Shown here in pieces: positions 1 through 39,918 of a stretch of 64,000 nucleotides of DNA; the stretch's first letter is position 1; every line of letters begins with the position of its first letter. The notes under the pieces are model-generated. The model was given only the letters and a program-made list of their open reading frames with translations. It was not told the DNA's origin and did not search any database. The DNA lies in contig OZ038312.1 in NCBI GenBank assembly GCA_964035775.1, positions 15,374,608 to 15,438,607 on the forward strand. The letters are read 5' to 3'. Source of the DNA: Osedax frankpressi. Lineage: Eukaryota > Annelida > Polychaeta > Sabellida > Siboglinidae. Position numbers and translations under genes: made by a program.

Positions 1-850
1 TATATAAGTGCATAGTATATAAGTACATAGTATATAAGTACATAGTATATAAGTACATAGTATATAAGCACATAGTATATAAGTACATAATATATAAGTA
101 CATAGTATATAAGTACATAGTATATAAGTACATAGTATATAAGTACATAGTATATAAGTACATAGTATATAAGTACATAGTATATAAGTACATAGTATAT
201 AAGTACATAGTATATAAGTACATAGTATATAAGTACATAGTATATAAGTACATAGTATATAAGTACATAGTATATAAGTACATAGTATATAAGTACATAG
301 TATATAAGTACATAGTATATAAGTACATAGTATATAAGCACATAGTATATAAGTACATAATATATAAGTACATAGTATATAAGTACATAGTATATAAGTA
401 CATAGTATATAAGTACATAGTATATAAGTACATAGTATATAAGTACATAGTATATAAGTACATAGTATATAAGTACATAGTATATAAGTACATAGTATAT
501 AAGTACATAGTATATAAGTACATAGTATATAAGTACATAGTATATAAGTACATAGTATATAAGTACATAGTATATAAGTACATAGTATATAAGTACATAG
601 TATATAAGTACATAGTATATAAGTACATAGTATATAAGTACATAGTATATAAGTACATAGTATATAAGTACATAGTATATAAGTACATAGTATATAAGTA
701 CATAGTATATAAGTACATAGTATATAAGTACATAGTATATAAGTACATAGTATATAATTACATAGTATATTAGTACATAGTATATAAGTACATAGTATAT
801 AAGTACATAGTATATAAGTACATAGTATATAAGTACATAGTATATAAGTT
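1..850. repeat. 15-bp minisatellite (TATATAAGTACATAG)n
   Basis: About 56 nearly identical copies from the first base of the window to 850; the array continues off the left edge. Rare substitutions such as GCACATAG and TACATAA recur about 285 bp apart (near 67-90 and 337-360), which suggests a block duplication within the array. Confidence 0.97.
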
Positions 851-1248
851 GATGCGATGGTTACTTTGATACTGTTACTATCATGCAATATAAATGTATC
901 AAAATGTGTACTTGTGTAGGGATCTCTTTTGTGTTTTTATCATCTCTTGATGTTTACCAATTTATATCTGTTGGAATATGACCTAGTATTTGGGTGTACA
1001 TTGTACACTGTACATTGTACACCCAAATACATTGTACACTGTACAATGCACACTCTACTTAGTGTTAATATATTAATTTTATTTTGGTATAAACATTAAT
1101 TCAGATCAAAAGGATTTTAAAGGTATCATATTTTAAATCAAACTAAATTAAAATCATATAATATCATCTGAAATATAAATTATAAACTAAAATCCAACAG
1201 TATACATAAACATTATTCCAATATCGATTTCTAACAAAATATGAATAT
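851..1248. other. AT-rich spacer with inverted repeats
   Basis: No coding signal. Holds a 14-bp inverted repeat TATTTGGGTGTACA (987-1000) and its complement (1016-1029), followed directly by a second palindrome, CATTGTAC..GTACAATG (1030-1048). Confidence 0.7.
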
Positions 1249-1602
1249 AAAAACTGATATTAGTAACTGATATTAGTAACTGATATTAGTAACTGATATT
1301 AGTAACTGATATTAGTAACTGATATTAGTAACTGATATTAGTAACTGATATTAGTAACTGATATTAGTAACTGATATTAGTAACTGATATTAGTAACTGA
1401 TATTAGTAACTGATATTAGAAACTGATATTAGTAACTGATATTAGTAACTGATATTAGTAACTGATATTAGTAACTGATATTAGTAACTGATATTAGTAA
1501 CTGATATTAGTAACTGATATTAGTAACTGATATTAGTAACTGATATTAGTAACTGATATTAGTAACTGATATTAGTAACTGATATTAGTAACTGATATTA
1601 AT
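1249..1602. repeat. 13-bp minisatellite (GATATTAGTAACT)n
   Basis: About 27 head-to-tail copies, almost all identical. Confidence 0.97.
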
Positions 1603-2925
1603 AAGAGTGTAGAGAGTTTAGCGAGGGTAAAGAGGGTAAACAGTATAGAGAGGGTAGAATATAGAGATATTAAAGAGTGTAGAGTATGTAGAGTGTGTAG
1701 CGAGAGTAGAGAGTGTATAGAGGGTAAAGAGTGTAGAGAGTGTATAGAGTGTAGAAAGTATAGAGTGTAGAGCTTAGAGAGTGTCGAGAGTGTAGAGTAT
1801 AGGGAGTGTAAAGAGTGTAAAGAGTGTAGAGATTAGAGAGTGTCGAGAGTGTAGTGTAGGGAGTGTAAAGAGTGTAGATAGTGTAGAGATTAGAGAGTGT
1901 CGAGAGTGTAGAGGATAGGGAGTGTAAAGAGTGTAGATAGTGTAGAGATTAGAGAATGTCGAGAGTGAAGAGCATAAGGAGTGTAAAGAGTGTAAAAAGT
2001 GTAGAGCTTAGAGAGTGTCGAGAGTGTAGAGTATAGGGAGTGTAAAGAGTGTAGATAGTGTAGAGATTAGAGAATGTCGAGAGTGAAGAGCATAAGGAGT
2101 GTAAAGAGTGTAAAAAGTGTAGAGCTTAGAGAGTGTCGAGAGTGTAGAGTATAGGGAGTGTAAAGAGTGTAAAGAGTGTAGAGATTAGAGAGTGTCGAGA
2201 GTGTAGAGTATAGGGAGTGTAAAGAGTGTAAAGAGTGTAGAGATTAGAGAGTGTCGAGAGTGTAGTGTAGGGAGTGTAAAGAGTGTAGATAGTGTAGAGA
2301 TTAGAGAGTGTCGAGAGTGTAGAGTATAGGGAGTGTAAAGAGTGTAGATAGTGTAGAGATTAGAGAATGTCGAGAATGAAGAGCATATGGAGTGTAAAGA
2401 GTGTAAAAAGTGTAGAGCTTAGAGAGTGTCGAGAGTGTAGAGTATAGGGAGTGTAAAGAGTGTAAAGAGTGTAGAGATTAGAGAGTGTCGAGAGTGTAGT
2501 GTAGGGAGTGTAAAGAGTGTAGATAGTGTAGAGCTTAGAATGTCGAGAGTGTAGAGTATAGGGAGTGTAAAGAGTGTATAGAGTGTAGAGAGTGTAGAGA
2601 GTGTAGAGCATATGGAGTGTAAAGAGTGTATAGAGTGTAGAGCTTAGAGAGTAGAGAGTGTAGATCATAGGGAGTGTAAAGAGTGTAGATAGTGTAGAGA
2701 GTGTAGAGAGTGTAGAGAGTGTAGATCACATGGAGTGTAAAGAGTGTATAGAGTGTAGAGCTTAGAGAGTAGAGAGTGTAGAGCATAGGGAGTGTAAAGA
2801 GTGTAGATAGTGTAGAGAGTGTAGAGAGTGTAGAGCATATGGAGTGTAAAGAGTGTATAGAGTGTAGAGCTTAGAGAGTAGAGAGTGTAGAGCATAGGGA
2901 GTGTAAAGAGTTTAGATAGTGTAGA
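1603..2925. repeat. Degenerate GAGTGTAGA-type array with higher-order structure
   Basis: Built from 9-12-bp words such as GAGTGTAGA, GAGTGTAAA and GAGTGTCGA. The words are arranged in larger units of roughly 60-75 bp containing AGGGAGTGTAAAGAGTG and TTAGAGAGTGTCGAGAG, and some of these recur as larger blocks. Open frames on the minus strand (Tyr/Leu/Ser-rich) are by-products of the repeat. Confidence 0.93.
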
Positions 2926-3148
2926 AGATGTTACAGGATTTGTTAATATGTTATTTTTTTACACAATGAATATCTATATTTGACTTAAGTCCCACAATTG
3001 GGTTAGAGTTTTAATTTAAGTATTATTTATATATTATATTTAGACCTTGAAATTATGAGTTAATTATTTACTAGTTGATATATGTATTATATATAATTAA
3101 CCCGTATAATTAGCATTACAAAACACATACATTTCAGAATTTCATATA
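2926..3148. other. AT-rich spacer, nothing recognised
   Basis: Plain AT-rich sequence between two repeat blocks with no coding or structural signal seen. Confidence 0.5.
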
Positions 3149-3151
3149 ATG

Positions 3152-3222
<71 letters not shown>

Positions 3223-3430
3223 TATATATANNNNNNNNNNNNNNNNNNNNNNNNNNNNNNNNNNNNNNNNNNNNNNNNNNNNNNNNNNNNNNNNNNNNNN
3301 NNNNNNNNNNNNNNNNNNNNNNNNNNNNNNNNNNNNNNNNNNNNNNNNNNNNNNNNNNNNNNNNNNNNNNNNNNNNNNNNNNNNNNNNNNNNNNNNNNNN
3401 NNNNNNNNNNNNNNNNNNNNNNNNNNNNNN

Positions 3431-3510
<80 letters not shown>

Positions 3511-3511
3511 T
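3149..3511. repeat. (AT)n microsatellite interrupted by a 200-base assembly gap
   Basis: TA dinucleotide runs with occasional TTT interruptions flank exactly 200 N at 3231-3430, a placeholder gap of unknown true size. Confidence 0.97.
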
Positions 3512-3589
3512 TCATAATGTAGCATCGATTGATAATACAACATTTGATACATTATCATACTGGTTAAATAACATATATTACTATGCAAT

Positions 3590-4085
3590 AGTGGGAGTGA
3601 AATTTCGAGGTTGCCGTTATAAATCGTGTAGTCGGCTAGACATCTGAAGACTTATTGCCCTATTCATTGTTTTATTGTTGTACGAGACGCTTAGAGAGAC
3701 AATGCTTACTACGTCGGCGTGGAGCACTAGCTATAGTACGTTTCGATGCGTATTTAATCACGGCGTAACGTACGTTCCGTACGTCGTACGTGATGATATA
3801 TGATGCGGGTGTTGTTTAGAGGCCGCTAAATACGTTTTACACCTACCTGCGTTCGTAGCTCTACTAGTCTCCATTGCGTAGGTGCATCATGACGATGTCC
3901 GGAGAGTAGGCGATGTCCGGATACCAGGCAATGTCCGGAGTTATCTATGTATTCGTTGTATTTTGAGTACGCGCCGGGACGTTTTGTTTTGAACTGTGTT
4001 TATAGGCGCGACAGGTACGTCACGTGGTGCAAATACAGAGCGCGCGCGCCACCCGCAATGCGGTAGTCACCGGCAACGCTTAGAA
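3590..4085. other. CpG-rich block of unknown function
   Basis: About 500 bp with far higher GC and CpG content than its surroundings. It contains the palindromic cluster CGTAACGTACGTTCCGTACG (about 3768-3787), three GATGTCCGG-like words (3893-3940), a CACGTG E-box (about 4021) and a GCGCGCGCGC stretch (about 4040). On the minus strand CGCGCCTATAAACA resembles a TATA box. No open frame over 60 codons and no family match. It could be a promoter, a GC-rich exon of a gene lying in the gap region, or a relic. Confidence 0.5.
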
Positions 4086-4251
4086 ATAATAAAATGAATT
4101 ATAGGCTAACAATGTTATATATTGGTGTCGAGTAGCAATTGTTATCACTAACCATGATACTTCCAAAATGAACTCGGTATTAAATACTCTCTACATTAAA
4201 GAGTAATACTGAGTAATTAGGTTTTAATATTCATTATACAGATTTGTATTG

Positions 4252-4450
4252 AATAATATATTGCATAATAAATTGCATAATATATTGCATAATGTATTGC
4301 ATAATGTATTGCATAATCTGTTGCATAATCTATTGCATACTCTATTGCATAATATATTATATAATATAGTGCATTATGTATTGCATAATATATTACATAA
4401 TATATTGCATATTACATTGCATATTATATTGCATACTATATTAAATATTA
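4252..4450. repeat. 12-bp minisatellite (TTGCATAATATA)n, degenerate
   Basis: About 16 copies with substitutions (TGTA, CTGT, TATA). Open on the + strand only because the unit is a multiple of three. Confidence 0.9.
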
Positions 4451-4660
4451 CTTATATGAAGTAAGACTTGCTTATTAATATTTCTAATAATACTCATGCA
4501 TAATTCAATATGATAGAATGTTCAGTTTACCTATTCTTCTCTATTATGAATTCTTATTTCAAGTTGCGTGCTTGCACAAATAAATGATATAAAACATTTT
4601 GAAGGCAATTTTAAGTCTCGAGTTATTGATTTTTAAATGTTTCGTTGGATGAGACGATTA
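4451..4660. other. AT-rich spacer, nothing recognised
   Basis: No coding or structural signal seen. Confidence 0.4.
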
Positions 4661-4849
<189 letters not shown>

Positions 4850-5045
4850 AGTACACCTACGTGGTATTGAATCAAGCTATTACATCATTCTGCTTGTCGA
4901 GTACGTCCTTTGTTATGTAGACGGCATATGACATAATGTCCAGTATACTTTATGACGAATGGCGTAACTTTGTTTCTAGTGTTACAGCGCTATTGTACAT
5001 GGCATATGGCCACACGACATACGTGTGATGTACCATATGGATGTA

Positions 5046-7030
5046 CTTTTGCTGAACTAGAGTACAATGGGCTGAACTAGAGTAATATGTGCTGAATTAG
5101 AGTACTTTGGGTTAAACTAGAGTTATATGTGCTAACTAGAGTACTATGTGCTAACTAGAGTACTATGTCCTAACTAAAGTACTATATGCTAACTAGAGTA
5201 CTATGTGCTGAACTAGAGTACTATGTGCTAACTAGAGTACTATGTGCTAACTAGAGTACTATGTGCTGAACTAGAGTACTATGTGCTGAACTAGAGTACT
5301 ATGTGCTAACTAGAGTACTATGTGCTGAACTAGAGTACTATGTGCTAACTAGAGTACTATGTGCTGAACTAGAGTACTATTTGCTAACTAGAGTACTATG
5401 TGCTAACTAGAGTACTATGTGCTAACTAGAGTACTATTTGCTAACTAGAGTACTATGTGCTAACTAAAGTACTATGTGCTAACTAGAGTACTATGTGCTG
5501 AACTAGAGTACTATGTGCTGAACTAGAGTACTATGTGCTAACTAGAGTACTATTTGCTAACTAGAGTACTATGTGCTAACTAGAGTACTATTTGCTAACT
5601 AGAGTACTATGTGCTAACTAAAGTACTATGTGCTGAACTAGAGTACTATGTGCTGAACTAGAGTACTATGTGCTAACTAGAGTACTATGTGCTGAACTAG
5701 AGTACTATGTGCTAACTAGAGTACTATGTGCTAACTAGAGTACTATGTACTAACTAGAGTACTATGTGCTAACTAGAGTACTATGTGCTAACTAGAGTAC
5801 TATGTTCTAACTAGAGTACTATGTGCTAACTAGAGTACTATGTGCTAACTAGAGTACTATGTGCTAACTAGAGTACTATGTGCTGAACTAGAGTACTATG
5901 TGCTGAACTAGAGTACTATTTGCTAACTAGAGTACTATGTACTAACTAGAGTACTATGTGCTAACTAGAGTACTATGTGCTAACTAGAGTACTATGTGCT
6001 AACTAGAGTACTATGTGCTAACTAGAGTACTATGTGCTAACTAGAGTACTATGTGCTAACTAGAGTACTATGTTCTAACTAGAGTACTATGTGCTAACTA
6101 GAGTACTAAGTGCTGAACTAGAGTACTATGTGCTGAACTAGAGTACTATGTAATAACTAGAGTACTATGTGCTAACTAGAGTACTATGTGCTAACTAAAG
6201 TACTATGTGCTGAACTAAAGAACTATGTGCTAACTAGAGTACTATGTGTTGAACTAGAGTACTATGTGCTAACTAGAATACTATGTCCTAACTAAAGTAC
6301 TATATGCTAACTAGAGTACTATGTGCTGAACTAGATTACTATGTGCTAACTAAAGTACTATGTACTAACTAGAGTACTATGTGCTAACTAGAGTACTATG
6401 TGCTAACTAGAGTACTATTTGCTAACTAGAGTACTATGTGCTAACTAAATACTATGTGCTAACTAGAGTACTATGTGCTAACTAGAGTACTATGTAATAA
6501 CTAAAGTACTATGTGCTAACTAGAGTACTATGTGCTAACTAGAGTACTATGTGCTAACTAGAGTACTATGTGCTGAACTAGAGTACTATGTGCTGAACTA
6601 GAGTACTATTTGCTAACTAGAGTACTATGTACTAACTAGAGTACTATGTGCTAACTAGAGTACTATGTGCTAACTAGAGTACTATGTGCTAACTAGAGTA
6701 CTATGTGCTAACTAGAGTACTATGTGCTAACTAGAGTACTATGTGCTAACTAGAGTACTATGTGCTAACTAGAGTACTATGTGCTAACTAGAGTACTATG
6801 TGCTAACTAGAGTACTATGTGCTGAACTAGAGTACTATGTGCTGAACTAGAGTACTATGTAATAACTAGAGTACTATGTAATAACTAGAGTATTATGTGC
6901 TAACTAGAGTACTATGTGCTAACTAAAGTACTATGTGCTGAACTAAAGAACTATGTGCTAACTAGAGTACTATGTGCTAACTAGAGTACTATGTGATGAA
7001 CTAGAGTACTATGTGCTAACTAAAGTACTA
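5046..7030. repeat. 19/20-bp minisatellite (TGCTAACTAGAGTACTATG)n
   Basis: About 100 copies over 2 kb. Two unit types, GCTAACTAG (19 bp) and GCTGAACTAG (20 bp), alternate irregularly. A block of about 700 bp is duplicated: the run with TTTGCTAAC followed by ATGTACTAAC near 5910-5945 recurs near 6605-6635 with the same neighbours. Each unit contains CTAAC followed by TAG. Confidence 0.96.
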
Positions 7031-7263
7031 TTTTAGGTGAAATGGTGAGTTGTGTTTACTCCATTGAAAACCTCGTCGTTACGGAGGAGTGGTTATTTAG
7101 AAGATCGCCTGGAATCAATGGTCTAGACAGTGGAGTCTAGAAACATGGATTGGTTCAGTTCGCGTACATTGTCCACTGGACAATGTCCACTGGACATTGT
7201 CCAGTATCCAAAATAGAGAGTATACATCATTTCGCAAGCACATTTTTTATTTATTTATAGATC

Positions 7264-7331
7264 ATATTTATATATATATATAATATATATATATATAATA
7301 TATATAATATATATATATATATATTATATAT

Positions 7332-7368
<37 letters not shown>

Positions 7369-7370
7369 CA
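7264..7370. repeat. (AT)n microsatellite
   Basis: TA dinucleotide repeat with TAATA interruptions. Confidence 0.9.
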
Positions 7371-10300
7371 TTTAATTTAATTAGTATATTCATTTTTTCT
7401 ATAAGAATATATGTCGTCGTATTTTCATTAATATCGGCAATGTTTGTATTATTAATAATAATTTCAATTGTGATATTTCCAACACTATTTAATTATATTA
7501 TTTTATTGTATTACAAAATATAATTAGATATAATATTATAATTTCATTCCATATATAGATAACAAATGTATAGAATATATTAAGAATAATTAAGATATAA
7601 AATGAAAATATTCAGTTTATAATTGAATTGAGAAGGTAATAGTTATTTAATTAATAAAACGAATTATCATAATCATTATACTTGTCACATAACCAAAGAC
7701 AAATTCAAAAATTATTAGATCATATTACAAAACTGTTCAAAACCTCTTTATTAATATACATTATTTTGTATAAATTATATAAAATGCAAATACCGAATGA
7801 TTCTAATATACTATCATATACTATATGATAGTATATGAGATTCGACTAAATAGTTATAATATATAATATTATATAAAATAGTATATAAGATATGCTATAA
7901 TATATAGTATATCTTTTATAAACTATGCTCTCGAATGATCAGAATTTGTTGAAATGTATTTCGGAATAAAAGATCAGAAAAGAAATGAAGTACTAGAGTA
8001 CATGTCTATAGAGTGTGTCTATAGACTTTATAAACTCTATAGAATTCTCCGTTTTAATTTTCCTTTGTCGTTCTTCAAGAATTCTTCCTCATGGTTTTAT
8101 TTACGTATACTTACGTTATATTAACAAATAGTCATTGTATAGAATTTTATAGAATTTTGGTTTCATATCTAGTCTTAAACCTTACGTCGTAGTCCAAAGA
8201 CTACAGCTTAAGGTTTCGATTATCTGGTTGGACACATACATTAATATTAACTAACATAAACAAAGGGCTGATTAATTCAGAAACATTTCTCGTTACCAGA
8301 ACACATTAACCAAAAGTGGCTTACAAAGATGTGAGGCTATTCTTTGAGTATTATAGTGTCACCAAAATGCTTGTTATGGGATGGAATGAGTCATAGAGTT
8401 ACAACCGTCCGTTATCACTACGCAGTATGCATTATTTTACCCTGAGATAGTTATGCTACTAGTCATACGAATTCAATTGTTTGAGATAAGCCACTAACAG
8501 TAAAACTACTATAGGTATGTGTTAAGAAAAAAAGGTGTTATATATAAGTGATATTATATATATGTACGGCCCCCACCATTTCGTCAAGAATATGTTTTTA
8601 ATATATGTATAAATGTACATATAGATTCAAATTATATGATATAATCTAGTCACCTTGTATTATATAGTTTATATCAATACAATAATTATTTTACAAAGCA
8701 ATATAAATTATATAAAAATCGTTGAAAAACCTTTTTATTAATAATAATTCATTTAAAGAAAAATTAAGTTTATAATAAATATTAATTTAAATTCTTATTT
8801 GATTGAATTAGTTTTTATAGAGCTGTGATGAATATCTCAGAAACTGAAAAGAGAGAAGTTAACGTTATTATTTGTATGATATATTATACTATTTTGATAT
8901 ATATATTAAATTGGAATTTTAATCTATAACAAAAATTTAATTGGGATAGAAAATAATGTAAATTATTTTATAATTAAATCTATTTTTAAAAGTTTTTGTT
9001 AACAAAAACTTCAATTGATATGATTTATTGTTTTAATATTCTTATTGGTGAATTTTTTATACTCTAAAAATATTTGACCTCATTCTAAATAAATCAACTA
9101 CTTTTGATCATTATAATAGCATATTATTACCGAATATTAAATTATATTTCTAAATTTGAATCTATGTTGCCACATCGTGATTCAAAATAAATCCATTGAT
9201 GAATAAGTTCTGAATTGAATAACTAATTATTTGAAAACTAATATTTTTGATATTATATAAAAAAAATATAGAATATCATATTATGGTACCTACTAGAATT
9301 ATGAATCATTTAGTAGTTAAGTTATATTATTACTATATAGTTAATATTAATATATATTTGCATTAGATATGTTAGTAAAGTATATGGATAAAATAGAGGT
9401 CAACATTTACAATAGTTCCAAAATGGAACATGCTAGTGGTGCTAAGTTAGGACTGTAATTTCGAATAAGTAATTTCAAATTTTATAATATTGATTATTCG
9501 GGATATACCAAAATAGAAAATAATTTTTAAAAATCAGAGGTTTTATAATAAATAAGATATAGATGGATATTTATGAAAATCTAATTATTTTTAGAAGATA
9601 TAAAAACATTCTGAAAATCGGATCTTATTAATAAAATATTTTATGAATTATGAAATATTATATGGTTATAAATGTATTCGTATGCGGTAAGTAAATTATA
9701 CTTTAAACAATCCTTTAAAAGTATATTTTGGATATCTAAAATATTTAAAATAAATATGTTACTAACATTATTATTTTCAACTATTATATAATCCCATGGA
9801 CATTCTAATATCCTAAACATCATCTTTATAATGAAGTTTAATATATTACCTATACAAATAAATTGAATGTAAAAACTAAAGAATATTTAACAAATAATAA
9901 CAATCGTTGTTCTTGGTTGATATTCGACATTCCTTACCTTCGCAAATCTGGGATATATTGCTGGTATGTTCAAAATAATGTAATAAATATGTTTATTACC
10001 TATAAACCTATTTGAAAATTCCATAGCATCTATAACCTATTAAAAATGAAACACTATTAGAGTATTTATTCTAAATTTACTTAATTATAAATAAACATTA
10101 TTATTAAATAAATATAATTAATTACATATAATTTCAGTAAATCCGTACGCATACATGTTCTTAAATATAACTAGCAAATTAACAAAATTAAAATATGATT
10201 TCAACTATAAACTATTGCTCAGGTGTTATATATACTAAACTGTATAATGTACAGTGTACATATACTAAACTGTACATATACTAATTAAAAAATGTAATAA

Positions 10301-11250
10301 TAACTTATAAAAGTATTTACGTATAACCGAAATAAAAATAAAATTCTTCCTAAAAGATTTATTACAATATTTATAATAAAAACTTTATAATCATATTTAT
10401 AATATTAACTTAATTTATTTGAAATTTATATGATTCTATACATATAATGTATAGTTATATAACCTAACTATATACATGTATTACTAATAATGTACAATTT
10501 ACATTTTATAATATACAATGTGCACTTTACATCGTAATTCTACAATATCATAAATAATGTATCATCGTTACTTTGCCAACTAATGATTATTACTCTGATT
10601 ACATATATAATTGGCTAGTAAATTTTTAATGATACTCATATATAATACAATGACTTGACTTCCTAAAGTTATAATACAACTTTATAATACAACGTGACTA
10701 ACTTATGATGTATTACAATATTCGAAACTAGTAAAATATTAATAAGAGCTTTAATATAAATTCCAATCATTTAAACATATATTATTACTAACTAGTTCTA
10801 GATAACATTTAGTTACTTTAAGTTACGTGTATTACGTATATTAAAATGTATTAGAGGGAATATAATTATAATAAATATATTAAGTACAATGTTAAATTAT
10901 AACTTATTTTATATATTGCCAATTTGGATATATTAGTAGTCTATTGTTAGATATATATGACTGTGTCAATAATAATCATTGTAGATATTTTGCAAAGATT
11001 TAAAACAATATTTACCAAAAATTATACAAATATTCTAATTTAAAAATTTAATTTATAAATTTAATTAATTAAATTAAAATTTAATGTTCTTTGCTCATAT
11101 ATTATACATTTTATCATACATATTGAGTTAAATGCATTCAGTGTCATATCTTAACATAAATACTATTACATTTAATTTATGTATATATTTGTGTACATGG
11201 TTGGAGTATGAGTTATTACAATAGAATATCATTAATTTGATCAATTGTTT
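7371..11250. other. AT-rich intergenic DNA upstream of JAK
   Basis: No exon could be supported on either strand. A 15-bp-arm palindrome of ATACTATCATATA type lies near 7806-7836. The stretch 8130-8520 is less AT-rich than its surroundings but has no open frame or family match. The JAK promoter should lie toward the right end; no clear core element was seen among the many TATA-like words. Confidence 0.5.
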
Positions 11251-38882
<27,632 letters not shown>

Positions 38883-38918
38883 TTATTAACTTTAATAGGG
38901 TCATCAATACGGGTTTAC

Positions 38919-38924
38919 AATAAA
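38919..38924 (+). terminator. Polyadenylation signal of the JAK gene
   Basis: AATAAA lies 37 nt after the JAK stop codon, so the 3' UTR is predicted to be very short. Cleavage would fall near 38940. Confidence 0.6.
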
Positions 38925-39918
38925 AGTGCATACTTTTTGAAAGATGGAATTTCATGTGTTCAAATATTTTACTTTATTTTAAATCACTGCCTTTAATTTG
39001 TATTATTAAAACTAACTTTCAAATATCAAATTACGATAGTTGTGCCTAGTATTTTATAATCTAATATGTCTATTTATGTGTTTATCTATTCATCTTTTAT
39101 AAAGATTATAATAAAAAATATAAATATATATAATATTTATAATTAATGAAATATTAAAAAAAAATTATTATTTTAATATATATAAATAATAAATATATAT
39201 AGATATAACTAATATAACTTTATGCTACTTAAATAAACTAATATTTGTACGTGGAAAAAGTTAAATACACGTAGTCATTAGATATATCAGAATTAGTAAT
39301 AAAATATTAAATTTTTCTTATAAAAAATATAATAAAATTAAATCTATATATTGAGTTATATATAGATAAACTTCGAAATATATATATATATAAATAACAA
39401 TTAAGTATATAGCCAATTACATATGTTAGGTGTGACATGATATTTTAAAATGAGCATATAAATAAATAACTGTAAAAAAGAAAATAAGTCTATGAAAATA
39501 AATGATTATACATAGCCAATTAAATATTTTATAATATAAATAAATATCGGGTCAACTGTTGGACATGTCAGTTTAAACCATGGAGTTTAAATATAAACAA
39601 GATTATTGGTAACAATAGAAACAATTCTATAATTTATAAATAACAATTGTATGTGAATATTTAATACGTTGTGTGTATTTACTCCTAGTTATCTATATAA
39701 TCATATATATATATTTATCAAATGAAAATATTATATTATACATATTGTACTAGGTGTCATGATAATTTAAAATGAGCGTATAAATAAATAACTGTAAAAA
39801 AGAAAATAAGTCTATGAAAATAAATGATTATACATTTACCAAAGATCATTGTTCGGCCACCTATCTTTTTGTCGTGGTTAATCTATATTTTTTATCTGTA
39901 ATTAAATAATCGAACATA
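38925..39918. other. Intergenic DNA between JAK and the zinc-finger gene, with a duplicated 90-bp block
   Basis: About 1 kb, AT-rich. Two near-identical copies of a block at about 39426-39514 and 39746-39834, sharing GTATAAATAAATAACTGT-type sequence and AAATAAGTCTATGAAAATAA, lie upstream of the ATG at 39919. It probably holds the zinc-finger gene promoter. Confidence 0.7.

Noticed and set aside
1-2930. CRISPR-like array
   Set aside because: Units are contiguous with no unique spacers, and the DNA is from an animal.
9641-9823. 60-codon minus-strand frame
   Set aside because: AT-rich random open frame with no domain, no splice context and no neighbour support.
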